Assembly: GCA_025935235.1 (NCBI GenBank)
Contig: JAICVT010000075.1
Location: forward strand, 1 to 13,556
Source: Ktedonobacterales bacterium
Lineage (GTDB): Bacteria > Chloroflexota > Ktedonobacteria > Ktedonobacterales > JADMIN01
Reading direction: 5' to 3'
DNA length: 13,556 nucleotides
Shown here: positions 6,782 to 13,556 of the stretch, one piece after another
How positions within the stretch are numbered: the first letter of the stretch is position 1
Layout of the letters: every line of letters starts with the position of its first letter
Made by a program: the position numbers and the translations under genes
Notes under the pieces: model-generated
What the model was told of the DNA's origin: nothing
Database searches by the model: none
What the model saw: the letters and a program-made list of their open reading frames with translations, nothing else

Positions 6782-7624
6782 ATGGCGCAGTCGCGAGAGA
6801 GCGAAGGGATCGTGCGGGGCATGGATGATCCTCGGCTGCTCGATGCGCTGGAGGCCAACACCTACGCGGCGTATGCGAGCTATGCGGTGGATAGCGGTGG
6901 CGAGCAAATCGCGGCGCCCGACCGACTGACCTACATCGCGGGCATCCCATTCGAACTGTTCAATGGTGTCGCGCGGGCGCGGCTGGCGCCAGATGACTCG
7001 GATGACCTCGACGCGCAGATCACGGCGGCGCTCCAGCCCTTCATCATGCGCGGCCATCCGATGTTCTGGTGGACTGGGCCGTCGTCGGCGCCAAAGGATC
7101 TGGGCGCGCGGCTGGTGGAGCATGGACTGGTGGATGATGGCTCCATGCCTGGCATGGCCATCGCGCTGAGCGACCTGCGACAGACGCACGAGGCGCCCGC
7201 CAGACTGGTGACCGAGCAGGTCAACTCGCCGCGACTGGTCGAGGAGTTCACGCTGGCGCTGCGGGCAGGCTATGGCGTGCCAGAGGAGATGCAGGCGCCG
7301 CTGGCGGCGCTAGGCGAGCGGCAGGCGCTGCGCCCTGATTCACCCTGGCTCTATCTCGTAGGGCGGCTGGATGGCGAGCCAGTCTCGACCGTGCAACTCT
7401 TCCTGCATGCGGGCGTGGCAGGCATCTACGCCGTCTCCACCGCGCCCAACGCGCGCCGCCAGGGCATCGGCGAGGCGCTGACGCATGCGGCGCTGCTGGC
7501 GGCAAGGGAGCGCGGCTATGCGGTCGGTATCCTCCAGTCGTCGGCGATGGGACTGCATATCTACGAGCGGCTGGGATTCCGCGCGCTGACGAGCTTTCAC
7601 CTCTACCTCTGGCGCGGCGAGTAG
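6782..7624 (+). CDS. GNAT-family N-acetyltransferase (two-domain)
   Basis: 280 residues. The C-terminal half (about 140-280) is a GNAT domain: the strand LYLVGRLDGEPVSTVQLFL, then GIYAVSTAPNARRQGIGEAL with the acetyl-CoA pyrophosphate loop R-R-Q-G-I-G (225-230), and a final GLHIYERLGFRAL. The N-terminal half carries the FELFNGVARARL and HPMFWWTGPSSAPKDLG segments seen in a common two-domain GNAT subgroup of environmental bacteria. It transfers acetyl from acetyl-CoA to an amine; the substrate is unknown. Start 6782 has GGGGAGGGGAGG upstream; the in-frame ATG at 6725 and TTG at 6701 overlap the putative promoter. It stands alone, and its 3' end abuts the rearrangement scar. Confidence 0.88.
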   Translation: MAQSRESEGIVRGMDDPRLLDALEANTYAAYASYAVDSGGEQIAAPDRLTYIAGIPFELFNGVARARLAPDDSDDLDAQITAALQPFIMRGHPMFWWTGPSSAPKDLGARLVEHGLVDDGSMPGMAIALSDLRQTHEAPARLVTEQVNSPRLVEEFTLALRAGYGVPEEMQAPLAALGERQALRPDSPWLYLVGRLDGEPVSTVQLFLHAGVAGIYAVSTAPNARRQGIGEALTHAALLAARERGYAVGILQSSAMGLHIYERLGFRALTSFHLYLWRGE

Positions 7625-7647
7625 TTCGCCGCCTGAGCGGCGCGGCT

Positions 7648-7776
7648 GCGGAGGATGCCGGGCGCGCAGGCCAGGGCAAGCTGGCCGCCATCCAGGCGCC
7701 AGGGGGCGGCTGGCAGCGTGATCGCCTGGCCGCGCCCGACGACGCCAGCGGCGAAGCGGTCGGCGCGCTGGGCCGA
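7648..7776 (-). pseudogene. Decayed copy of the formyltransferase C-terminal segment
   Basis: The minus-strand translation SAQRADRFAAGVVGRGQ, AITLPA, APWRLDGGQLALACAPGILR aligns with SAQRAYLFACGVVGRGQ, PITLLA, PWCLESDQLTLACASGVFR of the intact formyltransferase at 9953-10924 (nucleotides 9980-10171). About 21 codons (63 bases) between the second and third blocks are missing here, in frame. Matching stops at 7776, where transposase sequence begins, so the N-terminal three quarters of the gene is absent. The frame stays open (7603-7833), but no start or ribosome site suits it. Confidence 0.75.
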
Positions 7777-8050
7777 GTCGATCAAGCCTACACGGGGGAT
7801 GCCGCCGCCGACGCCCAGGCGCATGGCATCCAATTCGTCATCATCAAGATGCCCGAGGTCAAGCGAGGCTTCGCTCTCTTCCCCTGTCGCTGGTTGTGGA
7901 GCGCAGCTTCACCTGGGTGGTCCGCGTCCGGCGCCTGGCAAGGGACAAGGAGCGTTTGGCTGCGATGTTGGCAGGGCTGCATTGCCTCGCCTTCGCCTGT
8001 CTCGGGCTACATCAGTTCACCCGCTTAACATCAAGTTCGAAACAGGCGCT
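7777..8050 (+). mobile_element. IS5-family transposase C-terminal remnant, frameshifted
   Basis: The plus strand reads VDQAYTGDAAADAQAHGIQ and then KMPEVKRGFALFPCRW in one frame (7777-7893). It continues as VVERSFTWVVRVRRLARD, RLAAMLAGLHCLAFACLGLH in the next frame from about 7894. One missing base near 7893-7895 explains the break. The Y-T-G, the K-R-G-F...R-W-V-V-E-R-S-F (its Glu is the third DDE residue) and the A-G-L-H-x-x-A-F-A-C ending are typical of IS5-type transposases. The N-terminal two thirds is missing. TTCGAAACAGGCGCT at 8036-8050 may be the worn right inverted repeat, since several IS5 relatives end in a similar sequence (from memory). It is inactive. Confidence 0.8.
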
Positions 8051-8418
8051 ATGGCAACGGACTCGCCTTTGAGCCGGGCGCGGGCTATGCTGGGCGGGGC
8101 GCGATACACTCCCTCGTGCGACAAAAGTCGCAGCCGCCGCGCCGCGTGGCGCGCATACTAGCGCATGCTTCAGGGTGCGTGCGCCTCTGTGCAGGCATGC
8201 GCCGTTCGCGAGACTCTCCATCACCACCATCAGGGGCTATCCAGCCAATGACTCCAGCGCGTCGCGGAGTTAGAAGAGCCGCGCGGCGATTTCGATCTCC
8301 AGGCGCAGGCGCGGCGGCTGCGCAACGACCTGCTGGGCCACGCCGAACTTCTATTCTGTGCTCGATACGAAGAGGACTCAGGGACGTGGCCATGTGGCCA
8401 CAGGGAGGGTATCGTACT
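8051..8418. other. Stretch without a recognisable gene upstream of the kinase
   Basis: There are 368 bases between the transposase remnant and the kinase start. The kinase frame is open back to 8116, but the residues are Arg/Pro-rich with no family resemblance. A small perfect hairpin (TGCGAC, loop AAAA, GTCGCA, 8117-8132) is present. Around 8263-8418 another frame reads an acidic helical stretch (ELEEPRGDFDLQAQARRLRN) that could be the end of a lost gene. I find no convincing promoter, RNA gene or intact CDS. Confidence 0.5.
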
Positions 8419-9810
8419 GTGAACCCCGACGTTGGGAGCCATGCGCATGCAATCGCGGTACGGTGGGGCGCCTTCCTGGAACACCACGGGTTACTTCAGG
8501 GGATGAGCCAACGTGCGCGGGAGGCGTGGCCGCATTTCAAGCGATGGAGAGTTCCGCTCATTATCGGCGTGACGTTGGCGCTGGTGTTCGTGCTCGATCT
8601 CGTCACGCCCACGCCCCTGGCCATCTCGGTGTTGTACGCGATCCCAGTAGCGCTGACATACTGGTTCCCCTCGCGCGAGCATCTCAGGCGCCCCACCCGC
8701 GTCGTGCTGGCGCTGGCCCTGAGCGCCACGCTGGTCGGACTCGTCTTCGGGGCCACTCAGCAACACGGACCCACCCTGGCTCCCCACCTCAACGGCAACC
8801 CCACTGACTTGCTGAACCGGGCGCTTGGTGTGATCTCGCAGATCGCGGTTGCCTGGGTCACGATTCGCTTTCGTCTGCTGCGGGCCGCGCAGGCGCAGAT
8901 GGTCCACCACCTGGAAAGGGCGGTGCAGTCGGCGCACGAGTTCGTCGGGATCGCCTCGCACGAGTTGAAGCAGCCGCTGACCGGGGCGCGCGGCTATACC
9001 CAACTGCTGCTCCGGCGCGCCAGGCATGGCCAATTGCCCGGGATCGAGGGGCGGAGTTCCGAGGCCCTGGCGACCATTGATGACATGCTCACGCGGTTGA
9101 ACCTGCTGCTCGATGACTTGTTGCATCTCGCGCGGCTGCAGGACGGCCCCGTCTTCGTGCAGGCGGAGCGGCTCGATGTGGCCGGACTAGCTGAACGGGT
9201 GGCCCAGCAGGTGGCCCAGCAGGCCCCCAACCACACGCTCGTGGTTACACCCGCGAGCGCAGGTATCTTTGGCGTCGGGGACACGCGTCGCGTCGAGGAG
9301 ATACTCGTCAATTTGCTCACCAATGCTGTGAAGTATAGCCCGGACGGCGGGCGCGTGGAGGTGACCGTTATGACGGAAATGTCCGCCGCCATAGCTGCCA
9401 TACCAGTACACCCCCAGCGCTCGTGGTCCGCCGGGCGCTGGGGCGCCATGCCATTCTGGCCCGGCCGCTCGCGTGGGCGCGTGTCGGCGAACGAGCGCGA
9501 CCTGGGGTCTGAAGCTGAGAACGTCTACGATGTCATCGTGCGCGTACGCGACGAGGGCATGGGCATTCCGGCTGCCGACCAAGCGCGGCTGTTCAAGCGC
9601 TTCGTTCGAGCCTCGAATGCGTCCGACTCGCGCATCCCCGGTACCGGACTGGGCCTCTACCTCTGTCGCGCCTTAATGGAGGCGCAGGGTGGACGGATCT
9701 GGCTTGAACACTCCGAGCAGGGCCACGGAACTGTCTTCGCCTTCAGCTTACCCTTGTGGGTGGACGAGCAGCCCAGTCTCGCCGGCAGGCGCGTGTCAGA
9801 GGATAAGTGA
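8419..9810 (+). CDS. Orphan membrane sensor histidine kinase
   Basis: 463 residues from a GTG start. Four predicted membrane segments lie at about 45-63, 66-83, 94-112 and 131-150, with very short loops, so no large extracellular sensor. The HisKA domain holds the phospho-acceptor His181 in IASHELKQPLTGARGY. The HATPase domain has the N box with Asn302 (NLLTNAVKYSPDGG), G1 with Asp378 (DEGMGIP), the F box (LFKRFVRAS) and G2 GTGLGLYL (from 408). An unusual insertion of about 50 residues (roughly 317-367, Arg/Ser/Trp/Pro-rich) separates the N-box strands from G1. The GTG has GGGAGGG 9 bases upstream; the ATG at 8503 lacks good spacing and would still keep all domains. There is no response regulator beside it. 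By eye the gene is less GC-rich than its neighbours and lies between the two formyltransferase segment copies, suggesting acquisition. Confidence 0.88.
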   Translation: MNPDVGSHAHAIAVRWGAFLEHHGLLQGMSQRAREAWPHFKRWRVPLIIGVTLALVFVLDLVTPTPLAISVLYAIPVALTYWFPSREHLRRPTRVVLALALSATLVGLVFGATQQHGPTLAPHLNGNPTDLLNRALGVISQIAVAWVTIRFRLLRAAQAQMVHHLERAVQSAHEFVGIASHELKQPLTGARGYTQLLLRRARHGQLPGIEGRSSEALATIDDMLTRLNLLLDDLLHLARLQDGPVFVQAERLDVAGLAERVAQQVAQQAPNHTLVVTPASAGIFGVGDTRRVEEILVNLLTNAVKYSPDGGRVEVTVMTEMSAAIAAIPVHPQRSWSAGRWGAMPFWPGRSRGRVSANERDLGSEAENVYDVIVRVRDEGMGIPAADQARLFKRFVRASNASDSRIPGTGLGLYLCRALMEAQGGRIWLEHSEQGHGTVFAFSLPLWVDEQPSLAGRRVSEDK

Positions 9811-9952
9811 GCGACACACCAGGACTAGGACCACGCCAGCGCCAGATCATCTCCAACCAAGCTGCAAACTGCACGCTATCAATGGGGCGACTCGACGCGT
9901 CGCAGCAGGTATGCCGCCGTGACCACAATCACGACGAGCGGGCGCAGAGTCG

Positions 9953-10924
9953 TTATACCGCATCCGGCGCGACATGGCAGCGGAAGACGCCGGACGCGCA
10001 GGCGAGGGTGAGCTGGTCGCTCTCCAGGCACCAGGGGACGGCGAGCGTGGCGGCGGGATCGTAGCCCAGCGGCTCAGCCAGCATGAAGCGCGCGCCATCG
10101 GTGGCCAGCAGCGTGATCGGCTGCCCGCGCCCGACGACGCCGCACGCGAAGAGGTAGGCGCGCTGGGCTGACCACTGCGCGGCGGGGATCAGGAAGTCAT
10201 CGGCGGTGGGCCACGGCTCGGCGGTCGCACGCGCCTCATCCTGTGGCGTCGGGATGAGCGACCCGGAGGCCAGCCCAGCGAGCGACGAGGCCATCAGCTC
10301 GCCCGCCAGCGCGGCCAGTCGCGTCTCCAGCGACGCCTCCGACTCGCCCTCTGCCAGCGCGACCTGACGCTGAATGAGGATGGGGCCAGCGTCGAACTGC
10401 TCATTCATCCGGTGGATGGTGACGCCGGTCGTTGTCTCGCCCGCGTGGAAGGTCCAGAAGAGCGGATCGGGGCCGCGATGCGCGGGCAGCAGCGAGGGAT
10501 GCGCGTTCAGGCAGCCCAGCGGCGGCACCGCCAGCAGCGCGAGTGGCAGGCGGCGGGTGAAGCAGGCGACACAGATGGCGTCGGGTCGCAGGTCGGCCAG
10601 CGCATCAACGGTGGCGGGATCGTTCAGCCGCCTGATGCTCAGCAGCGGGGCGCCACCCTCGGCGGCAAGCTCCAGCAGCGTGCGCGGGGCAGGGGCGCTG
10701 CCCGCCAGCGGCAGCGTCCGCCGGTGGCGCGTGGCGCGTGGCTCCAGCCGGATGAACGGCGCGTCGGCGGCTCCAGCCAGCGCCGTCCCCGGCTGTGCGA
10801 CCGTCACGACGGCGCGCAGATCAGCGTCCGCACGCAGCAGTGCCTCCAACGGCAGTCGCGAGAAGACGCCGCCCAGGCCGAAAAAGACCACGCGCAGCCC
10901 GCTCAGATTCACCGCCTGCTCCAT
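9953..10924 (-). CDS. Formyltransferase, methionyl-tRNA formyltransferase-like
   Basis: 323 residues. The N-terminal formyl_trans fold carries the catalytic set used with 10-formyl-tetrahydrofolate: Asn140 and His142 in CLNAHPSLLPAHRG and Asp178 in HRMNEQFDAGPIL. A smaller C-terminal domain (about 240-323, QWSAQRAYLFACGVVGRGQPITLL) resembles the Fmt C-terminal OB-like domain. Differences from standard Fmt are an atypical N-terminus (VVFFGLGGVFSRLPLEALL instead of the usual VFMGTP pattern) and a Pro/Ala/Arg-rich 50-85 region. It may act on another amine, for instance a sugar nucleotide, so I give no gene symbol. The ATG at 10924 is chosen; an in-frame GTG at 10930 is possible, and neither has a strong ribosome site, fitting coupling to the exonuclease gene that ends 11 bases upstream. 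Its C-terminal segment has a decayed copy at 7648-7776. Confidence 0.82.
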   Translation of the reverse strand: MEQAVNLSGLRVVFFGLGGVFSRLPLEALLRADADLRAVVTVAQPGTALAGAADAPFIRLEPRATRHRRTLPLAGSAPAPRTLLELAAEGGAPLLSIRRLNDPATVDALADLRPDAICVACFTRRLPLALLAVPPLGCLNAHPSLLPAHRGPDPLFWTFHAGETTTGVTIHRMNEQFDAGPILIQRQVALAEGESEASLETRLAALAGELMASSLAGLASGSLIPTPQDEARATAEPWPTADDFLIPAAQWSAQRAYLFACGVVGRGQPITLLATDGARFMLAEPLGYDPAATLAVPWCLESDQLTLACASGVFRCHVAPDAV

Positions 10925-10935
10925 CGCCACACCGC

Positions 10936-11580
10936 TCAGTTTGCCATCGCTTGCAGCAGGCGCGCGCTGACGAGGCAGTCCGCAAGCGCGCGGTGGGCGT
11001 GCTCGTGGGCGATGCCCATCTGGGCGCAGGCGTCGCCGAGGCGGTGGCTGCGATAGCCGCCCCTGTGCTGCCGCGTGCCAGCATAGCGGGCGTAGGCGCG
11101 CATCAGGCAGTCTGAGCCAACTGGCGACCAGACCAGCCCACAGTGCCGCTGGATGTTCTGGCGCAGCATCCGCACGTCGAAGGGCGCGTTATACGCCAGA
11201 ATTGATCGCGCGCTTAACTGCGCGGCCAGCGGCTGCTCCCAGGCCGCGCGGAACGATGGGCTGCCCGCCACCATCTCATCGCGGATGCCAGTCAGCCGCG
11301 TGATCTCAGACGGGATGCGTCGGCCAGGGCGGATCAGGCACTCGATCAGCGGCTCGCCACGCGGCGTGACGGCGGCCACCTCGATGATGTCGTCGTCGTT
11401 GGCGAAGCCGGTCGTCTCGGTGTCCAGAATCATCCAGCGGTCGTCGGCGGCGAGGATGGTCCGCGCCCAGCGCCGCATGCGCTCCCGGCCCGATTCCGCC
11501 TTGATGGTGGCGGCTGGGGAGTAGGTCGTGCGTCGGATCCAGCTGTCTATGCGCCGCGAGATCTCGTCCTCGTCGTCCAT
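10936..11580 (-). CDS. DEDDh 3'-5' exonuclease (DnaQ/RNase T-like)
   Basis: 214 residues. All three exonuclease motifs are present: ExoI Asp53/Glu55 in MILDTETTGFA, ExoII Asp135 in AYNAPFDVRML, and ExoIII His196/Asp201 in AHRALADC, which gives the DEDDh class using two metal ions. A leader of 45 residues, basic and helical (RRIDSWIRR, RERMRRWAR), precedes the domain and might contact nucleic acid. Such stand-alone enzymes trim DNA or RNA 3' ends; it may be a proofreading subunit or a repair or RNA-processing nuclease, and sequence does not decide. GGAGGGGAG about 5 bases before the ATG is a strong ribosome site. It is the first gene of a probable two-gene minus-strand operon with the formyltransferase, and it diverges from yggX. 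Confidence 0.88.
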   Translation of the reverse strand: MDDEDEISRRIDSWIRRTTYSPAATIKAESGRERMRRWARTILAADDRWMILDTETTGFANDDDIIEVAAVTPRGEPLIECLIRPGRRIPSEITRLTGIRDEMVAGSPSFRAAWEQPLAAQLSARSILAYNAPFDVRMLRQNIQRHCGLVWSPVGSDCLMRAYARYAGTRQHRGGYRSHRLGDACAQMGIAHEHAHRALADCLVSARLLQAMAN

Positions 11581-11704
11581 CGCGCTCCCCTCCCGCGTTC
11601 TCGGCGCTGGCTAGCCCGCGCATCCCTTCACGCCACGCGCTGGCTCTTGATGGCCGCGAGACAGCTCAGCGGCGCGGGTGTCGGCGTGGGATGCCTCAGT
11701 ACGG

Positions 11705-11710
11705 TATACT
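11705..11710 (+). promoter_or_regulatory. Candidate -10 box for the yggX / radical SAM operon
   Basis: TATACT (5 of 6) in an AT-rich patch (TATACTCTATATCAAG), which is rare in this window, 51 bases before the yggX ATG. No good -35 is seen at 16-18 bases. Confidence 0.35.
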
Positions 11711-11761
11711 CTATATCAAGTCATCTTGGCGCGTTGGGCGTCGAAACCAGGAGGCGTGAGC

Positions 11762-12085
11762 ATGATTCGGATGGTGACGTGTGCGAAACTGAAGCGGCGG
11801 CTGCCCGGGCTGGAGAAGCCACCGATGCCGGGCGAGCTGGGCCAGCGCATTTATGACAATATCTCGCGGCAGGCCTGGGAAATGTGGCAGGAGCACTCGC
11901 GCCTGCTCATCAACCACTACGGACTGAATCTGGCCGACCCCGACTCGCGGCAGATTCTGCGGCAGGAGATGGAGCGCTTCCTCTTCGCCGATGACGAGGA
12001 GGAGGAGAAGCCGGAGGGCTGGGAGCCAGAGGGCCAGAGCGGCGCCAAAGGCAAGGGCGCGCCAGCCGGCGCGCGCAAGAAGTAG
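11762..12085 (+). CDS. yggX: YggX-type Fe(II)-trafficking / oxidative damage protection protein
   Basis: 107 residues. The segments match the YggX family: MIRMVTCAKLKRRLPGL with the conserved Cys7, PGELGQRIYDNIS (23-35), AWEMWQEHSRLLINHYGLNL (38-57), and SRQILRQEMERFLF (62-75). E. coli YggX is about 90 residues and is linked to labile iron handling and protection of Fe-S clusters against oxidants. This copy has an added tail of about 30 residues, acidic (DDEEEEKPEGWEPEG) and then basic (KGKGAPAGARKK). The ATG at 11762 follows AGGAGG at 8 bases; upstream in-frame starts are not needed. The next gene starts 37 bases after the stop on the same strand, so the two are probably co-transcribed, which would place an iron/redox protein with an Fe-S enzyme. 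Confidence 0.9.
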   Translation: MIRMVTCAKLKRRLPGLEKPPMPGELGQRIYDNISRQAWEMWQEHSRLLINHYGLNLADPDSRQILRQEMERFLFADDEEEEKPEGWEPEGQSGAKGKGAPAGARKK

Positions 12086-12122
12086 CTGGGCGTCGGTCGT
12101 CGCGCTCCTGTCAGGACTATCC

Positions 12123-13556
12123 ATGCTCACGACAACTTCGCCGCGCTCGCCAGGGGGCGTCTTGCTGGTGGCGTGCTACGAGCTGGGGCATCAGCCGCTC
12201 AGCCTGGCCTCGCCACTGGCGACGCTGCGGGCGGCTGATTTCGCTCCCCATGCCAGCGACACCTCCGTCGAGCCGCTGGACGACGCGACCCTGAAGGCCG
12301 CTCGCCTGATCGCTATCTCTGTGCCGATGCACACGGCGCTGCGGCTGGGCGCGGCGGTGGCCGAGCGCGCCCGCCGCGTCAACCCCGACGCCACCATCGT
12401 CTTCTATGGCCTCTACGCCTCGCTCAACGCCGACTATCTGCTGCGCGCGCTGGCCGACGCGGTGATCGGCGGCGAGTATGAGCAGGCGCTGCTGGCGCTG
12501 GCCGAGGCGCTGGACGCTGGCGGCGATATAGATGCGCTGCGCATCCCTGGCGTGCGCACGCGTCGGACTGCGGCGGCGCCGATCCTCCAGCGCCTGCCGT
12601 TCGCCGCGCCCGCGCGCGACGCGCTGCCACCGCTGCGCAGCTATGCCCATCTCGTGCGCGATGACGCGGTGATCCCGGCGGGCTATGTGGAGGCGACACG
12701 CGGCTGCCTGCATACCTGCCTGCACTGCCCCATCACGCCGGTCTATGGCGGGCGCTTCTTCGTCGTGCCGCGCCAGGTCGTGCTGGATGACATTCGCGCG
12801 CAGGTGGTGGCGGGCGCGGGCCATATCACGTTTGGCGACCCCGACTTTCTGAACGGGCCAGGGCATGCGCTGGCCATCACGCGGGCACTGCATGCCGAGT
12901 TCCCCGAGGTGACCTTCGACGCGACGATCAAGGTCGAGCACATCCTGGAGCGCCGCGCTGCCATCGCCGAGCTGGGTCAGTTGGGCTGCGCCTTTATCGT
13001 CTCGGCGGTCGAATCGCTCAGCCCGCGCGTGCTGGCGCATCTGGCGAAGGGCCACACGCGCGCCGATGTCGAGGAGGCGCTGCGCATTGCCGACGCGGCG
13101 GGCATCCCACTGCGCCCGACCTTCGTCGCCTTCACCCCCTGGACAACGGCGGAGGATTACCTGGAGCTGCTCGATTTCGTCGCCGAGCAGGGGCTGGTGG
13201 AGCAGATTGATCCGGTGCAATACACGATTCGCCTGCTCGTGCCGCCCGGCTCGGCGCTGCTCGATACGCCCGACGCCGCCGAGTGGCTCGGCCCGCTGGA
13301 TGAGGCCGCGTTCAGCTATCGCTGGGCGCATGCCGACCCGCGCATGGACTCGCTGCAACGCGAGCTGGCCGCACTGGTCGAGCGCGCCGCGGCGCTCCAT
13401 CGCCCGGCGGCGCAGACCTTCGCCGATGTGCGCGCGCTGGCCGAGCGGCGGCTGGAGCGGCTGGCTCCCGTCGCTGCCCGGGCGGGCGCGACTACCGCGG
13501 TCGCGCGGCGGCCAGCTCCGCACCTGACCGAAGCGTGGTTCTGCTGAGCAGAGCCA
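12123..13556 (+). CDS. Cobalamin-domain radical SAM selenoprotein, CUAEP-tail type (3' end cut by window)
   Basis: 478 codons are visible if TGA 13545-13547 is selenocysteine (474 before it). Residues 11-145 form a Rossmann-like B12-binding domain (VLLVACYELGHQPLSLASP at the start, VIGGEYEQALLAL at 114-126). Residues 187-400 are the radical SAM barrel: GYVEATRGC then the 4Fe-4S motif Cys195-x3-Cys199-x2-Cys202, GDPDFLNG (238-245), and RPTFVAFTPW (331-340). The end reads HLTEAWF-C-U-A-E-P. I recall a named family with exactly this tail (CUAEP or CCAEP), whose function is unknown. The start at 12123 has AGGA 6 bases upstream; the open frame further upstream overlaps yggX and is Arg-rich. A standard gene caller would stop at 13547 and lose the tail. 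The real stop lies past the window. The reaction is unknown; a B12-dependent radical SAM modification is inferred. Confidence 0.88.
13545..13547 (+). other. In-frame TGA, probable selenocysteine codon
   Basis: The TGA follows TGC (Cys474) and is followed in frame by GCA GAG CCA (Ala, Glu, Pro), giving C-U-A-E-P. A bacterial SECIS hairpin would begin within the next few dozen bases, beyond the window, so it cannot be judged here. Confidence 0.82.

Noticed and set aside
7655..8161. 168-codon plus-strand frame over the scar
   Set aside because: It crosses the antisense formyltransferase fragment and picks up only part of the frameshifted transposase; it is not an intact gene.
8116..8418. N-terminal extension of the histidine kinase
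   Set aside because: It is Arg/Pro-rich and unlike any sensor domain; the GTG at 8419 has a good Shine-Dalgarno.
9890..9906. Short hairpin GCGAC/GTCGC as terminator of the kinase gene
   Set aside because: Only a 5-base stem about 80 bases after the stop with no T run; too weak to annotate.
12117..13523. 468-codon open frame on the minus strand opposite the radical SAM gene
   Set aside because: It is a GC-rich shadow with no recognisable motif, whereas the plus strand carries the CxxxCxxC cluster site and the CUAEP tail.

Overview
This is a GC-rich, gene-dense bacterial window. I infer Chloroflexota (Ktedonobacteria or Thermomicrobia-like), with an actinobacterial-type alternative. The reasons are the GC-rich codon use, an F420-type (deazaflavin) oxidoreductase, an M1 peptidase fused to HEAT repeats, and a radical SAM protein of the CUAEP/CCAEP-tail type. 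This placement rests on gene content, not on a marker gene.

Layout. 1-1043: a TIR-TPR protein on the minus strand, whose TPR reading continues beyond two in-frame amber codons to the window edge. 1044-1457: a gene-free stretch with a large imperfect palindrome (1129-1325). 1458-2359: an F420-type oxidoreductase and a small ABM-like protein. 2360-2497: a double hairpin between convergent genes. 2498-3550: fabH (minus). 3897-6596: an M1 aminopeptidase with HEAT repeats and a coiled-coil tail. 6782-7624: a GNAT acetyltransferase. 7648-8418: a scar made of a decayed copy of the C-terminus of the downstream formyltransferase, an IS5-type transposase remnant and anonymous DNA. 8419-9810: an orphan membrane histidine kinase. 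9953-11580: a formyltransferase and a DEDDh exonuclease, co-directional on the minus strand and probably one operon. 11762 to the end: a YggX-type iron-trafficking protein followed 37 bases later by a cobalamin-domain radical SAM protein.

The most notable point is at the right edge. The radical SAM frame appears to stop at TGA (13545-13547), but the codons around it read Cys-TGA-Ala-Glu-Pro. This matches the CUAEP tail of a selenoprotein family, so the TGA is best read as selenocysteine. The gene is then cut by the window end and its true stop lies outside. The pairing with YggX suggests a redox or Fe-S setting, which is inference.

The second theme is past rearrangement. Two same-orientation copies of the formyltransferase C-terminal segment, one intact and one decayed, bracket the histidine kinase, and an IS5-like remnant abuts the decayed copy.
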